In this document: piece after piece, positions 1 to 8,981 of the stretch
Numbering within the stretch: the stretch's first letter is position 1
Layout of the letters: every line of letters starts with the position of its first letter
DNA from: a virus
IMG/VR virus record: IMGVR_UViG_3300034012_000735
Location: 1-26,410 of that record
Length of the DNA: 26,410 bases
Direction: 5' to 3' (one strand)
Program-made: the position numbers and the translations under genes
Notes under the pieces: model-generated
Seen by the model: the letters and a program-made list of their open reading frames with translations, nothing else
What the model was told of the DNA's origin: nothing
Databases searched by the model: none

Positions 1-1
1 G

Positions 2-154
2 CTCAAGCTTGATCTCACACTTGATGAAGTCAACACGGTATTAGATGCGCTAGGGAATCTGCCCTATAAGCAAATAGCACCGTTGTTTGAGAAGATCAAA
101 TCTCAGGCTGTAGCGCAGTTGCAGCCAGAGGAACCCAAGGCTGATCCGCAGTAA
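2..154 (+). CDS. C-terminal end of a small phage protein (partial)
   Basis: An open frame enters from the left edge and ends with TAA at 152-154, giving the last 50 residues of a protein whose start lies outside the window. The visible part begins LKLDLTLDEVNTVLDALGNL and looks like two amphipathic helices followed by a charged Pro/Glu/Lys tail. Small proteins with a 'LTLDEVN..L.AL..LP' pattern are common next to lysis and tail genes in environmental phages, but I know no function for them. The next gene starts 5 bases later, so it belongs to the same late transcription unit. Confidence 0.6.
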   Translation, partial: LKLDLTLDEVNTVLDALGNLPYKQIAPLFEKIKSQAVAQLQPEEPKADPQ

Positions 155-159
155 CGATC

Positions 160-579
160 ATGGACGATAAAACCCACGAACTAGCGGTTCTCAAAGCGCA
201 AGCTAAGATCAAGCTAGAGGAACTTAAGGCCCAAGATTCTGCTAAAGAAGTTGCTGGTAAAGCGATTGGCGAGGACGGGCTTCTTTACATCTTCCTCATC
301 GTACTCGTGGGTGTCGGCGCATCCCTTTTCTTAGAGGGCGAGAAGATAGCTGCGGTCATGGGACTTCTTGGCGCTTCGCTAACTGCGCTTATACAGATGC
401 TCAATGGCATTGCAGGCACCGCACCGAAGCAAGAAAAGCCAGAGTTTGAAGTTATCAAGGATCTTATCCATCGTCTTGATAAGCTTGATCGTGCCGAGCA
501 ACCCATGCAAGTGGATGTTGAAGGCAGCAAAGTCACGGTTAAGAAGGGCCAGGACGTCGTTACGGCTTCGGGGAAATAA
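160..579 (+). CDS. Small phage membrane protein, holin-accessory candidate
   Basis: This 139-residue protein starts at ATG 160, five bases after the previous stop, and ends just before the next gene's ATG at 580. Residues 1-35 are a charged Lys/Glu/Ala helix, likely coiled coil. Two hydrophobic segments follow at about 40-58 (LLYIFLIVLVGVGASLF) and 62-85, separated by a short charged turn. The last 50 residues are soluble and charged. Two closely spaced membrane helices directly upstream of a holin candidate and an endolysin suggest a lysis-cassette role, such as a second holin, an antiholin or a membrane scaffold. That role is inferred from position and topology only; no family motif is recognised. 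Confidence 0.7.
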   Translation: MDDKTHELAVLKAQAKIKLEELKAQDSAKEVAGKAIGEDGLLYIFLIVLVGVGASLFLEGEKIAAVMGLLGASLTALIQMLNGIAGTAPKQEKPEFEVIKDLIHRLDKLDRAEQPMQVDVEGSKVTVKKGQDVVTASGK

Positions 580-1062
580 ATGTTTGAGTTACTCGGCGGC
601 GGTCTTCTTGGTTCCATATTCGGTGGTCTGTTCAGGCTTGCACCGGAAGTCTTAAAGTTTCTCGATAAGAAGAATGAACGCCAGCATGAATTGAGTATGT
701 TCCAACTCCAGACTGACCTTGAGAAGATGCGAGGCGAGTTCAAGATGGAGGAGAAGTATGTTGACTACAGCATCCAGCAAATGGATACCATTAAAGCTGC
801 GTTTCAAGAGCAAGCTGAAACGGCTAAAGCAGCGGGTTGGTTTGTGGCTGCTATCTCAGCCCTTGTTCGTCCGGGTATTACTTGGAGTCTCTTTTTTATG
901 TACGCGGCAGTCAAGGCGGCTGCGCTTGTTATGGCGTATCAGACGGGTGCGAACTGGATGGAAGTTGTAACCAAGGTTTGGGATGAAGATGACTTTGGGT
1001 TATTTTCGATGGTTATAAGTTTTTGGTTCGTTGGGCGTAGCATAGAAAAATATCAGAAATGA
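580..1062 (+). CDS. Holin candidate, 3TM gene-transfer/phage holin type
   Basis: This 160-residue protein starts directly after the preceding TAA. It has a Gly/Phe-rich hydrophobic N-terminus (1-22), a long charged helical section (about 28-85, probably coiled coil), a long hydrophobic stretch at 86-120 that can make one or two membrane helices with the 'LVRPGITW' turn, and a final helix at about 139-154. The coiled-coil then RPGITW-type membrane layout resembles the 'holin of 3TMs, for gene-transfer release' family (recalled, not searched). A holin would form inner-membrane holes that let the endolysin reach the cell wall. Its stop overlaps the endolysin start as ATGA at 1059-1062, the usual holin-endolysin coupling. 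It could instead be another small membrane protein of the cassette. Confidence 0.65.
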   Translation: MFELLGGGLLGSIFGGLFRLAPEVLKFLDKKNERQHELSMFQLQTDLEKMRGEFKMEEKYVDYSIQQMDTIKAAFQEQAETAKAAGWFVAAISALVRPGITWSLFFMYAAVKAAALVMAYQTGANWMEVVTKVWDEDDFGLFSMVISFWFVGRSIEKYQK

Positions 1063-1529
1063 ACGATGAGGCAAAGCAGCTTTGCAAAGATGTTTTCATC
1101 AAACCCTTTGAAGGGTTGGCAAAGCGTTTGCCTGATGGACGAGTAACTGCTTATCCTGATCCCGGAACCCGTGGGCATCCTTGGACGATTGGTTGGGGGG
1201 CGACAGGGCCAGAGATTCAGCCTGGAACTATTTGGACCATGCAGCAGTGTGAAGATGCGCTTGACCATCATGTTGAGTATTTTGTCCGTGGCTTGTTTAA
1301 ACTCTCCCCCAAGTTGGTAAACGCTTTTCCACGCCGCATTGCCGCAGTGACAAGCTGGGCATACAATTGTGGCTTAGGGAACTATCGGGTTTCCACGTTC
1401 AAGAAGCGTATTGATGCGGGGGATTGGGATGGTGCAGCCGATCAATGTTTATTGTGGAATAAAGCTGCCGGAAGAGTTCTCCCCGGACTTACCCGCCGCC
1501 GTGCGGCTGAAGCTGCGTTGATGAGGTGA
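1059..1529 (+). CDS. Endolysin, GH24 (T4-type) lysozyme
   Basis: This 156-residue protein should cleave the MurNAc-GlcNAc bond of peptidoglycan at the end of infection. GH24 hallmarks are visible: catalytic Glu18 in KPFEGL, Asp34 in AYPDP, and Thr43 in WTIGWGAT, followed by the helical core with a conserved 'AAVTSWAYNCGLGNY' segment and a C-terminal 'LPGLTRRRAAEAAL' helix. The E-to-D spacing is longer than in T4 lysozyme but usual for phage endolysins with an inserted loop. There is no signal peptide or anchor, so release would need the holin upstream. The start is the ATG of the ATGA overlap with the holin candidate. Length matches the family. Confidence 0.93.
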   Translation: MNDEAKQLCKDVFIKPFEGLAKRLPDGRVTAYPDPGTRGHPWTIGWGATGPEIQPGTIWTMQQCEDALDHHVEYFVRGLFKLSPKLVNAFPRRIAAVTSWAYNCGLGNYRVSTFKKRIDAGDWDGAADQCLLWNKAAGRVLPGLTRRRAAEAALMR

Positions 1530-1532
1530 GCC

Positions 1533-3668
1533 GTGCCATTATCCAAGATCTTATATAAGCCCGGGGTCAACAAAGAAAACACTCGTTATACAAATGAGAA
1601 CGGTTGGTATGTTAGCGACAAGGTTCGTTTTCGTCAAGGCACTCCAGAAAAGATTGGCGGCTGGGTAAGAATCTCGCAGGCTACCTTCTTGGGTGTCTGC
1701 CGGTCCTTATGGAATTGGGTAACGTTAGGCGCTGCAAATCTTCTTGGCGTTGGTACCAACTTAAAGTATTACATTGAACAGGGCGGCGCTTATTTCGATA
1801 TAACGCCCATTCGCGTTACTCAATCAGTAACCTTTTCAGCCGTCACGGTATCTCCTTTTTCATCCATCATCACGGTTACATCAGCTAGTCATGGTGCGAT
1901 TACAGGAGATTTTGTCACTTTCTCCGGTGCGGTAAGTCTTGGCGGGAACATCACAGCGGCAGTTTTAAATCAGCAGTATCAGATTGCATCCGTACCAACA
2001 GCTAATACGTTTACTTTTGTAGCCTTAGATCCCGGCACAGGTGCGCCGGTCACATCCAATGCATCAGATGTTGGTAATGGTGGCGGTAGTTCGCTTGGTG
2101 CGTTTCAAGTTAATACTGGCCCTGGTATTGCCCAGGTTCCGCTTACAGGCTGGGGTGCTGGTGCATGGGGCGGTGGATCATGGGGTGTTACACCAACCGT
2201 CACAGATCCATTAAGGATTTGGAATGCCAATAACTGGGGCGAAGATCTTGTCTTTGGGCCTAGAGCAGCAGGGCTTTATTACTGGGATGCAACAACAGGT
2301 TTAACGAGCCGTGGTGTAGCGTTAAGCAGTCTTGGTGGCACAGTTACCCTGACTATAGCCAATCCTTGTGTTGTGACATTTGGTATTGTTCTGTCAGATG
2401 GCACAGCGGTATCGTTTAAAACCACAGGTGCCTTACCAACTGGATTAACAGCAGGGACAACGTACTATCTAAGGAATGTCGCAGGGCTTACGGCAAACCT
2501 TTCGGCAACACCGGCCGGGGCTTTAATCACCACATCGGGTACTCAGTCAGGCACACAGACGATGGTGCTTGAAGATGTACCCAAGATTCAGTACTCCCTA
2601 TTAGTATCTGATGCACTGCGGTATTTGCTGGTCTTTGGGTGTAATGACTACGATTCTTCTGTAGCAGACCCCATGCTTATTCGCTGGTGCGATCAGGAAT
2701 CGTTGGTAGATTGGCGTCCTGTATCAGCTAATACGGCTGGTTCATTACGCTTATCCCACGGCTCACAGATCATTACTGTCCAGCAGCAGCGCCAAGAGAT
2801 TCTTGCGTGGACCGATTCAGCCCTATTTTCTATTCAATACCTTGGTGCGCCGCTGGTCTGGGGATCTCAGATTCTTGCAGACAATACCTCCATAGCAGGA
2901 CCAAATGCCACGGCTGTTGCATCTGGTGTGACGTACTGGATGGGCGTAGATAAGTTCTACCTGTATAACGGGCGAGTACAAACGCTTAACTGTGACCTCA
3001 GAAGATATATCTTTAATGATATAAACCGTTACCAAAACTTCCAGATCTTTGCTGGTACCAATGAAGGTTTCAATGAGGTTTGGTGGTTCTATTGCTCGGC
3101 TGATTCAACAACCATTAACCGGTATGTGGTGTACAACTATGCCGAGAATGTTTGGTACTACGGCACGATGGCACGAACAGCCTGGAGCGATTCGGGCATA
3201 CGTCAGTACCCACAGGCGGCAACGTACAGTTACAACATCGTAGACCATGAGCGCGGTGTTGATGACAACGAAACAGGAACCGCCGCAGCTATTAATGCTT
3301 ACATTGAATCGGCCGAGTTTGATATTCAGGATGGTCACTCATTAGGTTATGTGTACAGGGTTCTGCCTGACATTACCTTTGACGGATCAGAAGCATCGTC
3401 TCCTGCGGTGACCATGACCTTGATTCCAATGATGAACTCTGGATCTGGATATAACAATCCTCAGTCTAATTCAGGATCGTCATCAGCCTCTGTTGTCAGG
3501 ACTTCCACGTCAACGATTGAGCAATTCACGGGCCAGGTTTATGTGAGGGTTCGTGGTAGGCAAATGATCTTTAAGGTTGAATCCAATCAACTGGGATGTA
3601 CTTGGCAGTTAGGTTCACCAAGAATCGACATCAGGCAGGACGGGCGGGCAACAGGACGAGGCGCATGA
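1533..3668 (+). CDS. Large virion/tail structural protein (tail hub or stabilisation type)
   Basis: A 711-residue protein starting at GTG 1533, behind AGGTGAG and four bases after the endolysin stop. The N-terminus has the pattern 'KPGVNKENTRYTNENGWY..DKVRFRQGTPEKIGGW', which I associate with structural proteins of podovirus-like environmental phages that take the position of the P22 gp10 or T7 gp12 tail-hub protein. The rest is beta-rich with many Trp, Gly, Thr and Ser residues and no enzyme motif, as expected for a propeller or sandwich tail component. Residues about 85-340 contain repeated Ser/Thr/Gly-rich beta segments that may be inserted immunoglobulin-like domains. Its stop overlaps the next start as ATGA. 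Virion location is likely; the exact tail part is uncertain. Confidence 0.7.
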   Translation: MPLSKILYKPGVNKENTRYTNENGWYVSDKVRFRQGTPEKIGGWVRISQATFLGVCRSLWNWVTLGAANLLGVGTNLKYYIEQGGAYFDITPIRVTQSVTFSAVTVSPFSSIITVTSASHGAITGDFVTFSGAVSLGGNITAAVLNQQYQIASVPTANTFTFVALDPGTGAPVTSNASDVGNGGGSSLGAFQVNTGPGIAQVPLTGWGAGAWGGGSWGVTPTVTDPLRIWNANNWGEDLVFGPRAAGLYYWDATTGLTSRGVALSSLGGTVTLTIANPCVVTFGIVLSDGTAVSFKTTGALPTGLTAGTTYYLRNVAGLTANLSATPAGALITTSGTQSGTQTMVLEDVPKIQYSLLVSDALRYLLVFGCNDYDSSVADPMLIRWCDQESLVDWRPVSANTAGSLRLSHGSQIITVQQQRQEILAWTDSALFSIQYLGAPLVWGSQILADNTSIAGPNATAVASGVTYWMGVDKFYLYNGRVQTLNCDLRRYIFNDINRYQNFQIFAGTNEGFNEVWWFYCSADSTTINRYVVYNYAENVWYYGTMARTAWSDSGIRQYPQAATYSYNIVDHERGVDDNETGTAAAINAYIESAEFDIQDGHSLGYVYRVLPDITFDGSEASSPAVTMTLIPMMNSGSGYNNPQSNSGSSSASVVRTSTSTIEQFTGQVYVRVRGRQMIFKVESNQLGCTWQLGSPRIDIRQDGRATGRGA

Positions 3669-5047
3669 CACTGATTGTTACTACTGATTATGAGTTCAAT
3701 AAAGTTGTTGCGCCTAGTCTTCCTTTGGCACCGGTTGAATATTCGGCTTTTTACCAAGACCAATACAGCAACGTCTTGCGTTTGTACTTTAATCGGCTGG
3801 ATAATTTTTTGGCAAATCTTATGGCAACCACATCAACGCTACCGGTAACATTCCCCGGCACATACTTTGATGCGTTTGGTAGGCAGCGTGTTAGTCAGCC
3901 GTATACCTTATTTGATAGTCAGAATCGCTACGCTGCGGATAATCAGTTTGATGTAGCAACTACCGGAACAGGTACGACATCGTTTTTATCTGACGAAGCT
4001 GCGGTCAAGATGGAAGTTACTGGCGCGGGCGTTGGTTCGGTGGTGCGTCAGTCTTATCGGTCTTTCCCATATCAGCCGGGAAAAGGTCTTTTGGTATTAG
4101 CGACGTTCGTGATGGACAGCAGCCAGAGTTTGAACCTCACGCAGCGGGTGGGTTACTTTAATACGAGCAACGGTGTTTTCTTCCAAAGGGTGGACGGTAC
4201 CTATTCTTTTGTGCTTCGCTCGTCAGTAAGTGGGTCGCCCTCAGATGCTAGGACAGTTAATCAATCCTCATGGAACGGCGATAAATTAGATGGCACAGGC
4301 GCTTCGGGGTTAACGCTTGATCCTTCTAAAGCTCAGATTCTGTGGATGGATTTTGAGTGGTTAGGAGTTGGGTCGGTTCGATGTGGATTCATTATTAACG
4401 GTCAGTATATTGTTTGCCACACCTTTAATAATGCCAACGAGATTACCAACGTCTACATGACCACGGCCATTCTACCTGTGAGATATGAAATAACGTCAAC
4501 CACCGATCTTGCCGCAAGCATGAAAGCTATCTGCTGCTCGGTGATTTCAGAGGGTGGCTTTGAGCAAACGTCTATTGATCATGTGGCGCGTCGTACGACG
4601 ATCTTTAATAACATCAGCACAGCAGCAAACTTCTTTCCAATTGTTTCTATCAGGTTTGCTTCAGGGCGGACGGGTGCGGTAGTTCTTCCCAACAGGGTTC
4701 AGTTTCTCCCGACCACGAACCAGAATTACGAAGTAGCTTTGATGAAGAACCCTGTACTTACAGGTGCTTCGTGGACGACTGTACCTTCTGACTCTAATGT
4801 TGAATATGATGTAGCTGCTACGGCTATTGCAACGGCTGGAACGATTGTCCAGACAGATTACGTCACAAACACGGGTAGCGCCGGGGTAAGTCAAACAAGC
4901 TCTGCTACAGGTTATAACTGGGATCTACAGTTAGGCGCATCCTTGGCTGGTGTTAGTGATATTTACACCTTGGCGGTCAGAACGGTTTCTGGCGCAACGC
5001 TTGGCGATGGTGTTGGCAGTATTTCGTTTTACGACCTTACCCAGTAA
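3665..5047 (+). CDS. Phage structural protein with 'DAFGRxRVSQPxTLFDSQ' domain
   Basis: The frame is open from 3596, but the start is best placed at ATG 3665. That ATG forms an ATGA overlap with the preceding stop and has AGGACGAGG just upstream; the earlier start would overlap the upstream gene by 73 bases. The protein is 460 residues. The first 60 residues, ending in SNVLRLYFNRLDNFLANL, resemble a segment often found as a separate small phage protein. The rest contains FDAFGRQRVSQPYTLFDSQN and a beta-rich body with WMDFEWLGVGSVRCGF, a recurrent domain of large environmental-phage virion proteins. No enzymatic motif is seen. It probably sits in the tail, fibre or baseplate. The C-terminal half is Thr/Ala/Gly/Val-rich, fibre-like beta sequence. 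Confidence 0.7.
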   Translation: MTLIVTTDYEFNKVVAPSLPLAPVEYSAFYQDQYSNVLRLYFNRLDNFLANLMATTSTLPVTFPGTYFDAFGRQRVSQPYTLFDSQNRYAADNQFDVATTGTGTTSFLSDEAAVKMEVTGAGVGSVVRQSYRSFPYQPGKGLLVLATFVMDSSQSLNLTQRVGYFNTSNGVFFQRVDGTYSFVLRSSVSGSPSDARTVNQSSWNGDKLDGTGASGLTLDPSKAQILWMDFEWLGVGSVRCGFIINGQYIVCHTFNNANEITNVYMTTAILPVRYEITSTTDLAASMKAICCSVISEGGFEQTSIDHVARRTTIFNNISTAANFFPIVSIRFASGRTGAVVLPNRVQFLPTTNQNYEVALMKNPVLTGASWTTVPSDSNVEYDVAATAIATAGTIVQTDYVTNTGSAGVSQTSSATGYNWDLQLGASLAGVSDIYTLAVRTVSGATLGDGVGSISFYDLTQ

Positions 5048-5059
5048 AAAGAGCAAATC

Positions 5060-8000
5060 ATGGCAATTCAATTACCGGGAGATTGGAGTACTTACGGCCC
5101 ATACGAAAAGATTGATTTTTTCAATACACAAGGTATTACGCCTCAACAGTTGACAAGTGCTGGCGTACCTCAATCAGATATTCAATCGATGTATCAAAAC
5201 GGATATCAAATTTATGACGCAGAGACAGAAGCAGTAACAGGAGTAAAACCAGGGGCTGGAATAACAACATTAGTACCCACCTATGTAGCGCCTGTATACG
5301 TTGCTCCAGAGCCGATATATACAGAACCTCCTTATGTTTATGATCCTTGGGCTAATAGCGATCAAGGTGGTACCCCACCTTATGAGCCTCCTTATGAGCC
5401 TCCGTATGAGCCGCCTCCTGTATATGTACCTCCACCGGTTGCGCCGCCGGTAGCCGCGCCGGTAGCACCACCAGTAGTACCACCGGTTGCTCCTCCTGTA
5501 TATGTAGCGCCAGTTGCGCCACCTATAGCGCCTCCACCTGTAGTATCGCCAGTTGCGCCACCTGTTGCCCCGCCGGTAGCGCCAGTTGCACCTCCGCCTA
5601 TAGCACCACCTGTAGCGCCTCCAATAGAACCACCAGTTGAAGAGCCACCTTACATTCCTCCTGAAACAGAAGCGGTTACAGGGGTAAAGCCTGGGGCTGG
5701 AATAACGCAACCACCTATGGAGCCGCCTGTAGTTCCACCGGTTGCGCCGCCTATAGTTCCACCAGTAGCACCACCCGTTTATGTAGCACCGCCGGTTGCT
5801 GCGCCTACTGGGTATGCTGTTTTTGGTTTGAACTGGAACCCAGCAGCAGATCTTGGCACTAAACAAGGTTACATCACCACGTTATTAAATCAGGGTGTTA
5901 CACCTGATCAGATCAAAGCCAAGATTGCTGAATTAGATCCGTCTAGTGCAACACAAACAAATTTTGATTTGCTTGGAATTCCTAAGCCTCCTGTTGCTCC
6001 ACCCATTGAACCGCCGGTTGTCCCACCAGTGGTGCCACCAGTTGCACCTATTACGCAGCCTGCTGAACCGTCAACTGCAATCACTCCACCAGTAGTTCCG
6101 TCAAATTTCAAATTTGGCGAAGGAGCATTAACAAACCCGTTTCAAGGTAAGACGGGCGGAGAGTTTTTAGATTTTCTTAACGAAATCACTGGTTATGGGC
6201 AATCAAACTTATATAGAGAATTCTTTCGATCAAATCCTAATGCTTATTACGATACGCCAACAGGTCAGTTTATAGCCAATACATTAAGCGCTACAACGAC
6301 GGATCTTCAAGGATTTAAGGACGATAAAGGTAATCAATACGTTTATATCGCAGGCGCGACGGGCGGTCCTGACCGTGAACGTATGGCTCAGACTTATCTC
6401 GTAAAAGGTGATCAGTTAGTGCCTTTGGCTGAACCAAAGTATTACCAAGGAGAAAGTAAAGATACAGGATGGAAACAAGCTGCGATGTTGGCTGCGGCTA
6501 TGTTTTTAGGACCGGGTGGTGGGTTAGAAAGTTTACTAGGATCATCAGCAACTGGAACAGGTGGCCTTGCTGCGTTAGGCGAAGGAGCTGGCGCAGCAGC
6601 TGGTGCAACAGGAACAGCTTCATCAATAACAACAGCCCTTCAGTCATTACTGCCTGCGGATTTGGTGTCAGCAGGACAAAGCTTTGTTCAAACATACAAT
6701 CAAGTACGGCCTTATTTACAAGCAGGTAATGCGCTTTATCAAGCGTCTCAGGGTAATCTTGAAAATGCATTAATTAGTGGATTAGGGGCGGCAGGAGGTC
6801 TTGGGGTTCCTGGCGCGACAGAAGCCTCAAGAATATTAAATGCGGCTCTTGCGGCATCAAATGGCAATTATCTTCCAGCAACAACAATTTTATTAAACAC
6901 CGACACGGGAAAATCATTAGCCAATACCCCAGTGGTTGGAAGCCTCACCCTCAATGATGCAGTAAAAGGTCTTAATTTTGTTACCGCGGTTCAGTCTGAA
7001 AATCCTACGCAAATCCTTGCGGCAGCTAATCAGCTTGTAGGTAGTTCCGACTTAGCGACTGCTACGTCTGCCTCAAGACTTATTGATTTACTCAAAAACC
7101 CATCAGACAATCCGCAATATTATTTATCGTTGGCGGATGCGACAACAAGCCTAACAAAAAACCTCACTAATTCAGCCTCGCCACCAGCTGCGCCTGCGGC
7201 TCCTATTACGCAAGCCACACCAGCGGTTCCAACAACTCCCCCAACGGCAACACCAACGTTAGCAGATTCGTATATAGCTACATTGCAAAACATGGGGTTA
7301 GAAGAAGATGACGATCTTCCTCCCGTCCTTAGATATACAGGGTCAGGATTTTTAGGCGCGCAAGGACAGCAGTTGGCGCAAGCTGGATACACAGGCGTCG
7401 GCTCTATTTCAAAAATCGTTGAGTTAAATAATCCTTGGGCAGAAACCAAAGGGTTGAATATTAGAAACAATGAAACTGAATTAAGCCAAGGTTTTGCAGG
7501 GCAAGATTCTGATGATTATGGTCGTTTACTAGTTAATTATCAGCTTTCTGCGACAGATGCATCAGGCAGTCCAATTCAATATCAAGCAGTATATGACCCA
7601 GATACTGGCAAAACGATTTACAGAACGAATGTAAATAACGAATTAATAACAAGTGCCGAGCGTCCTGAATTAGAAGGTAATATTTTATACATTGGTAACC
7701 GCGGTATTACGCTCAAGGAAACCGCTCCTTCTGATGCTTCATTAGTTGTATCGGCTCCAACGACTACATATAATGAACTTTTAGATATTCTTGCGCCGAC
7801 AAAAGCGCCTACCGCTCCTACTGTTGCGCCGACTGTTGCATCCCCCGTCCCAGTACCAACAGCACCACCTGCAACACCAACGGTTGATTATTATCAACCA
7901 ACAGCAACGCCAATTGTTGATTATTACGAACCGCCTGCAACTCCAACGGTAGATATTTTTACACCAACAACAAGCTATGATGAGTTGTTGGATATATTGG

Positions 8001-8980
8001 CACCAACAAAAGCACCAGCAGTTCCGCCTGCTCCTCCAACCACGCCTATTAGTACACCAACTGAGGCGCCTATTACACCTGTTGAAGCGCCAATCACACC
8101 GGCCACTCCTACAGAAACCCCTACAACTGAATCACCTGATACATCGTCCATACCGTCGCCGACTTCCGCTCCTGCTGGGACGGCGGTTTCGTCAGAAACG
8201 CCAGTAGGCCCACCTATTGGAGAACCTACTGGAACACCTACTGGAACGCCAGCCGGTGAGCCGACAAGTGTACCTACTGCAACGCCAGTTGTAGATTATT
8301 ACGTACCCACATCAACGCCTATAGTTGATTACTATGTTCCTACAACAGAACTCACACCAGGAGTTCCGTCGGGGGAGCCAACAGGAGAACCCATAGGAGA
8401 ACCCACAGGGGTACCGACCGGCGTTCCTACAGGTGTTCCTACAGGTGTTCCTATAGCGCCTGTTGCGCCAACATCTCCTCCTGCGGAGCCGCCAGTAACT
8501 CCTGTGGAGCCGCCAGTAACTCCTATAGAACCTCCTACTGCGCCAACAGAACCACCTGCCACTCCGGTAGCTCCACCAACTTCTCCTCCAACGGTTCCAC
8601 CTATAGCGCCACCAGCGGTTCCACCAATCGCTCGACCTCCTGCATCACCAACGGCACCAACTGCACCTACTACGCCTATTTCTTGGCCGATGGCTCAGGC
8701 AATAGCAGCTTCGTTTGGTATGCCTCAATTAGCGAATGTCTTTTATTACGGCAAAGAGTTTGGTTCAAAGAAACAAAAACTCACCAAAGAGGGCAAGCTT
8801 GAAGAGGAAGAATACAAACCGTTGAGTGTGACGCAGGCGGGGGTAGAGCCTGAACAAATTGCTGAACAGATTGAAGCTTCAAAGAAAAGAGAGGAAAATC
8901 CCGTAGATCAAATCTTACGGGCGGTAGACGATGAAACCGTGTCGTTTGATGAACTTATACAGATTTTGAGAGGGCAGTAA
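5060..8980 (+). CDS. Giant Pro/Ala/Thr-rich repetitive virion protein, probable fibre or tail appendage
   Basis: A 1306-residue protein starting at ATG 5060, 12 bases after the previous stop. The first 60 residues carry 'FFNTQGITPQQLTSAGVPQSDI', a helical motif echoed near residue 275 as 'LLNQGVTPDQIKAKI'. Blocks of PVAPP/EPPYEPP-type repeats follow (about 105-250 and 305-345), then a mixed globular region (about 350-890) with an Ala/Gly-rich hydrophobic stretch near 475-525. Next come Pro/Thr repeats with VDYY..P(T)ATP units and GEPTGxPTG tracts (about 895-1210), and a charged helical C-terminus. The motif [YF][ND]EL[LI]xIL occurs three times (about 904-911, 973-980 and the extreme C-terminus). 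This looks like an extended, flexible rod with small binding motifs. Placement among virion genes supports a structural role; the function is inferred. Confidence 0.75.
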   Translation: MAIQLPGDWSTYGPYEKIDFFNTQGITPQQLTSAGVPQSDIQSMYQNGYQIYDAETEAVTGVKPGAGITTLVPTYVAPVYVAPEPIYTEPPYVYDPWANSDQGGTPPYEPPYEPPYEPPPVYVPPPVAPPVAAPVAPPVVPPVAPPVYVAPVAPPIAPPPVVSPVAPPVAPPVAPVAPPPIAPPVAPPIEPPVEEPPYIPPETEAVTGVKPGAGITQPPMEPPVVPPVAPPIVPPVAPPVYVAPPVAAPTGYAVFGLNWNPAADLGTKQGYITTLLNQGVTPDQIKAKIAELDPSSATQTNFDLLGIPKPPVAPPIEPPVVPPVVPPVAPITQPAEPSTAITPPVVPSNFKFGEGALTNPFQGKTGGEFLDFLNEITGYGQSNLYREFFRSNPNAYYDTPTGQFIANTLSATTTDLQGFKDDKGNQYVYIAGATGGPDRERMAQTYLVKGDQLVPLAEPKYYQGESKDTGWKQAAMLAAAMFLGPGGGLESLLGSSATGTGGLAALGEGAGAAAGATGTASSITTALQSLLPADLVSAGQSFVQTYNQVRPYLQAGNALYQASQGNLENALISGLGAAGGLGVPGATEASRILNAALAASNGNYLPATTILLNTDTGKSLANTPVVGSLTLNDAVKGLNFVTAVQSENPTQILAAANQLVGSSDLATATSASRLIDLLKNPSDNPQYYLSLADATTSLTKNLTNSASPPAAPAAPITQATPAVPTTPPTATPTLADSYIATLQNMGLEEDDDLPPVLRYTGSGFLGAQGQQLAQAGYTGVGSISKIVELNNPWAETKGLNIRNNETELSQGFAGQDSDDYGRLLVNYQLSATDASGSPIQYQAVYDPDTGKTIYRTNVNNELITSAERPELEGNILYIGNRGITLKETAPSDASLVVSAPTTTYNELLDILAPTKAPTAPTVAPTVASPVPVPTAPPATPTVDYYQPTATPIVDYYEPPATPTVDIFTPTTSYDELLDILAPTKAPAVPPAPPTTPISTPTEAPITPVEAPITPATPTETPTTESPDTSSIPSPTSAPAGTAVSSETPVGPPIGEPTGTPTGTPAGEPTSVPTATPVVDYYVPTSTPIVDYYVPTTELTPGVPSGEPTGEPIGEPTGVPTGVPTGVPTGVPIAPVAPTSPPAEPPVTPVEPPVTPIEPPTAPTEPPATPVAPPTSPPTVPPIAPPAVPPIARPPASPTAPTAPTTPISWPMAQAIAASFGMPQLANVFYYGKEFGSKKQKLTKEGKLEEEEYKPLSVTQAGVEPEQIAEQIEASKKREENPVDQILRAVDDETVSFDELIQILRGQ
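5378..5670 (+). repeat. In-frame proline-rich repeat tract 1
   Basis: Short degenerate in-frame repeats encode YEPP three times, then many copies of P(P/V)(V/I)(A/V)PP. The DNA units differ mostly at third codon positions (gcg/gca/gct, ccg/cca/cct), so the repeat is kept at protein level rather than being a recent tandem duplication. Similar, shorter tracts recur at about 5715-5800 and 5985-6060. Confidence 0.85.
8205..8460 (+). repeat. In-frame GEPTG/GxPTG repeat tract 2
   Basis: Tandem in-frame units encode (G)(T/E/V)PTG-type peptides, with near-identical 12-base units at about 8412-8455 (ggtgttcctaca repeated). These are the least diverged repeats in the gene and the most likely place for copy-number change by slippage or recombination. 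Two VDYYVPT units (about 8290-8345) lie between the two halves of the tract. Confidence 0.8.
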
Positions 8981-8981
8981 T

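Noticed and set aside
5378-5810. CRISPR array or DNA-level tandem repeat
   Set aside because: The repeats are in-frame codons with synonymous variation and no spacers; they belong to the Pro-rich protein.
5270-5866. 198-aa - strand ORF rich in Arg/Tyr/Trp
   Set aside because: It is the reverse-strand shadow of the Pro-rich repeats, which lack stops in that frame because of the biased codons.
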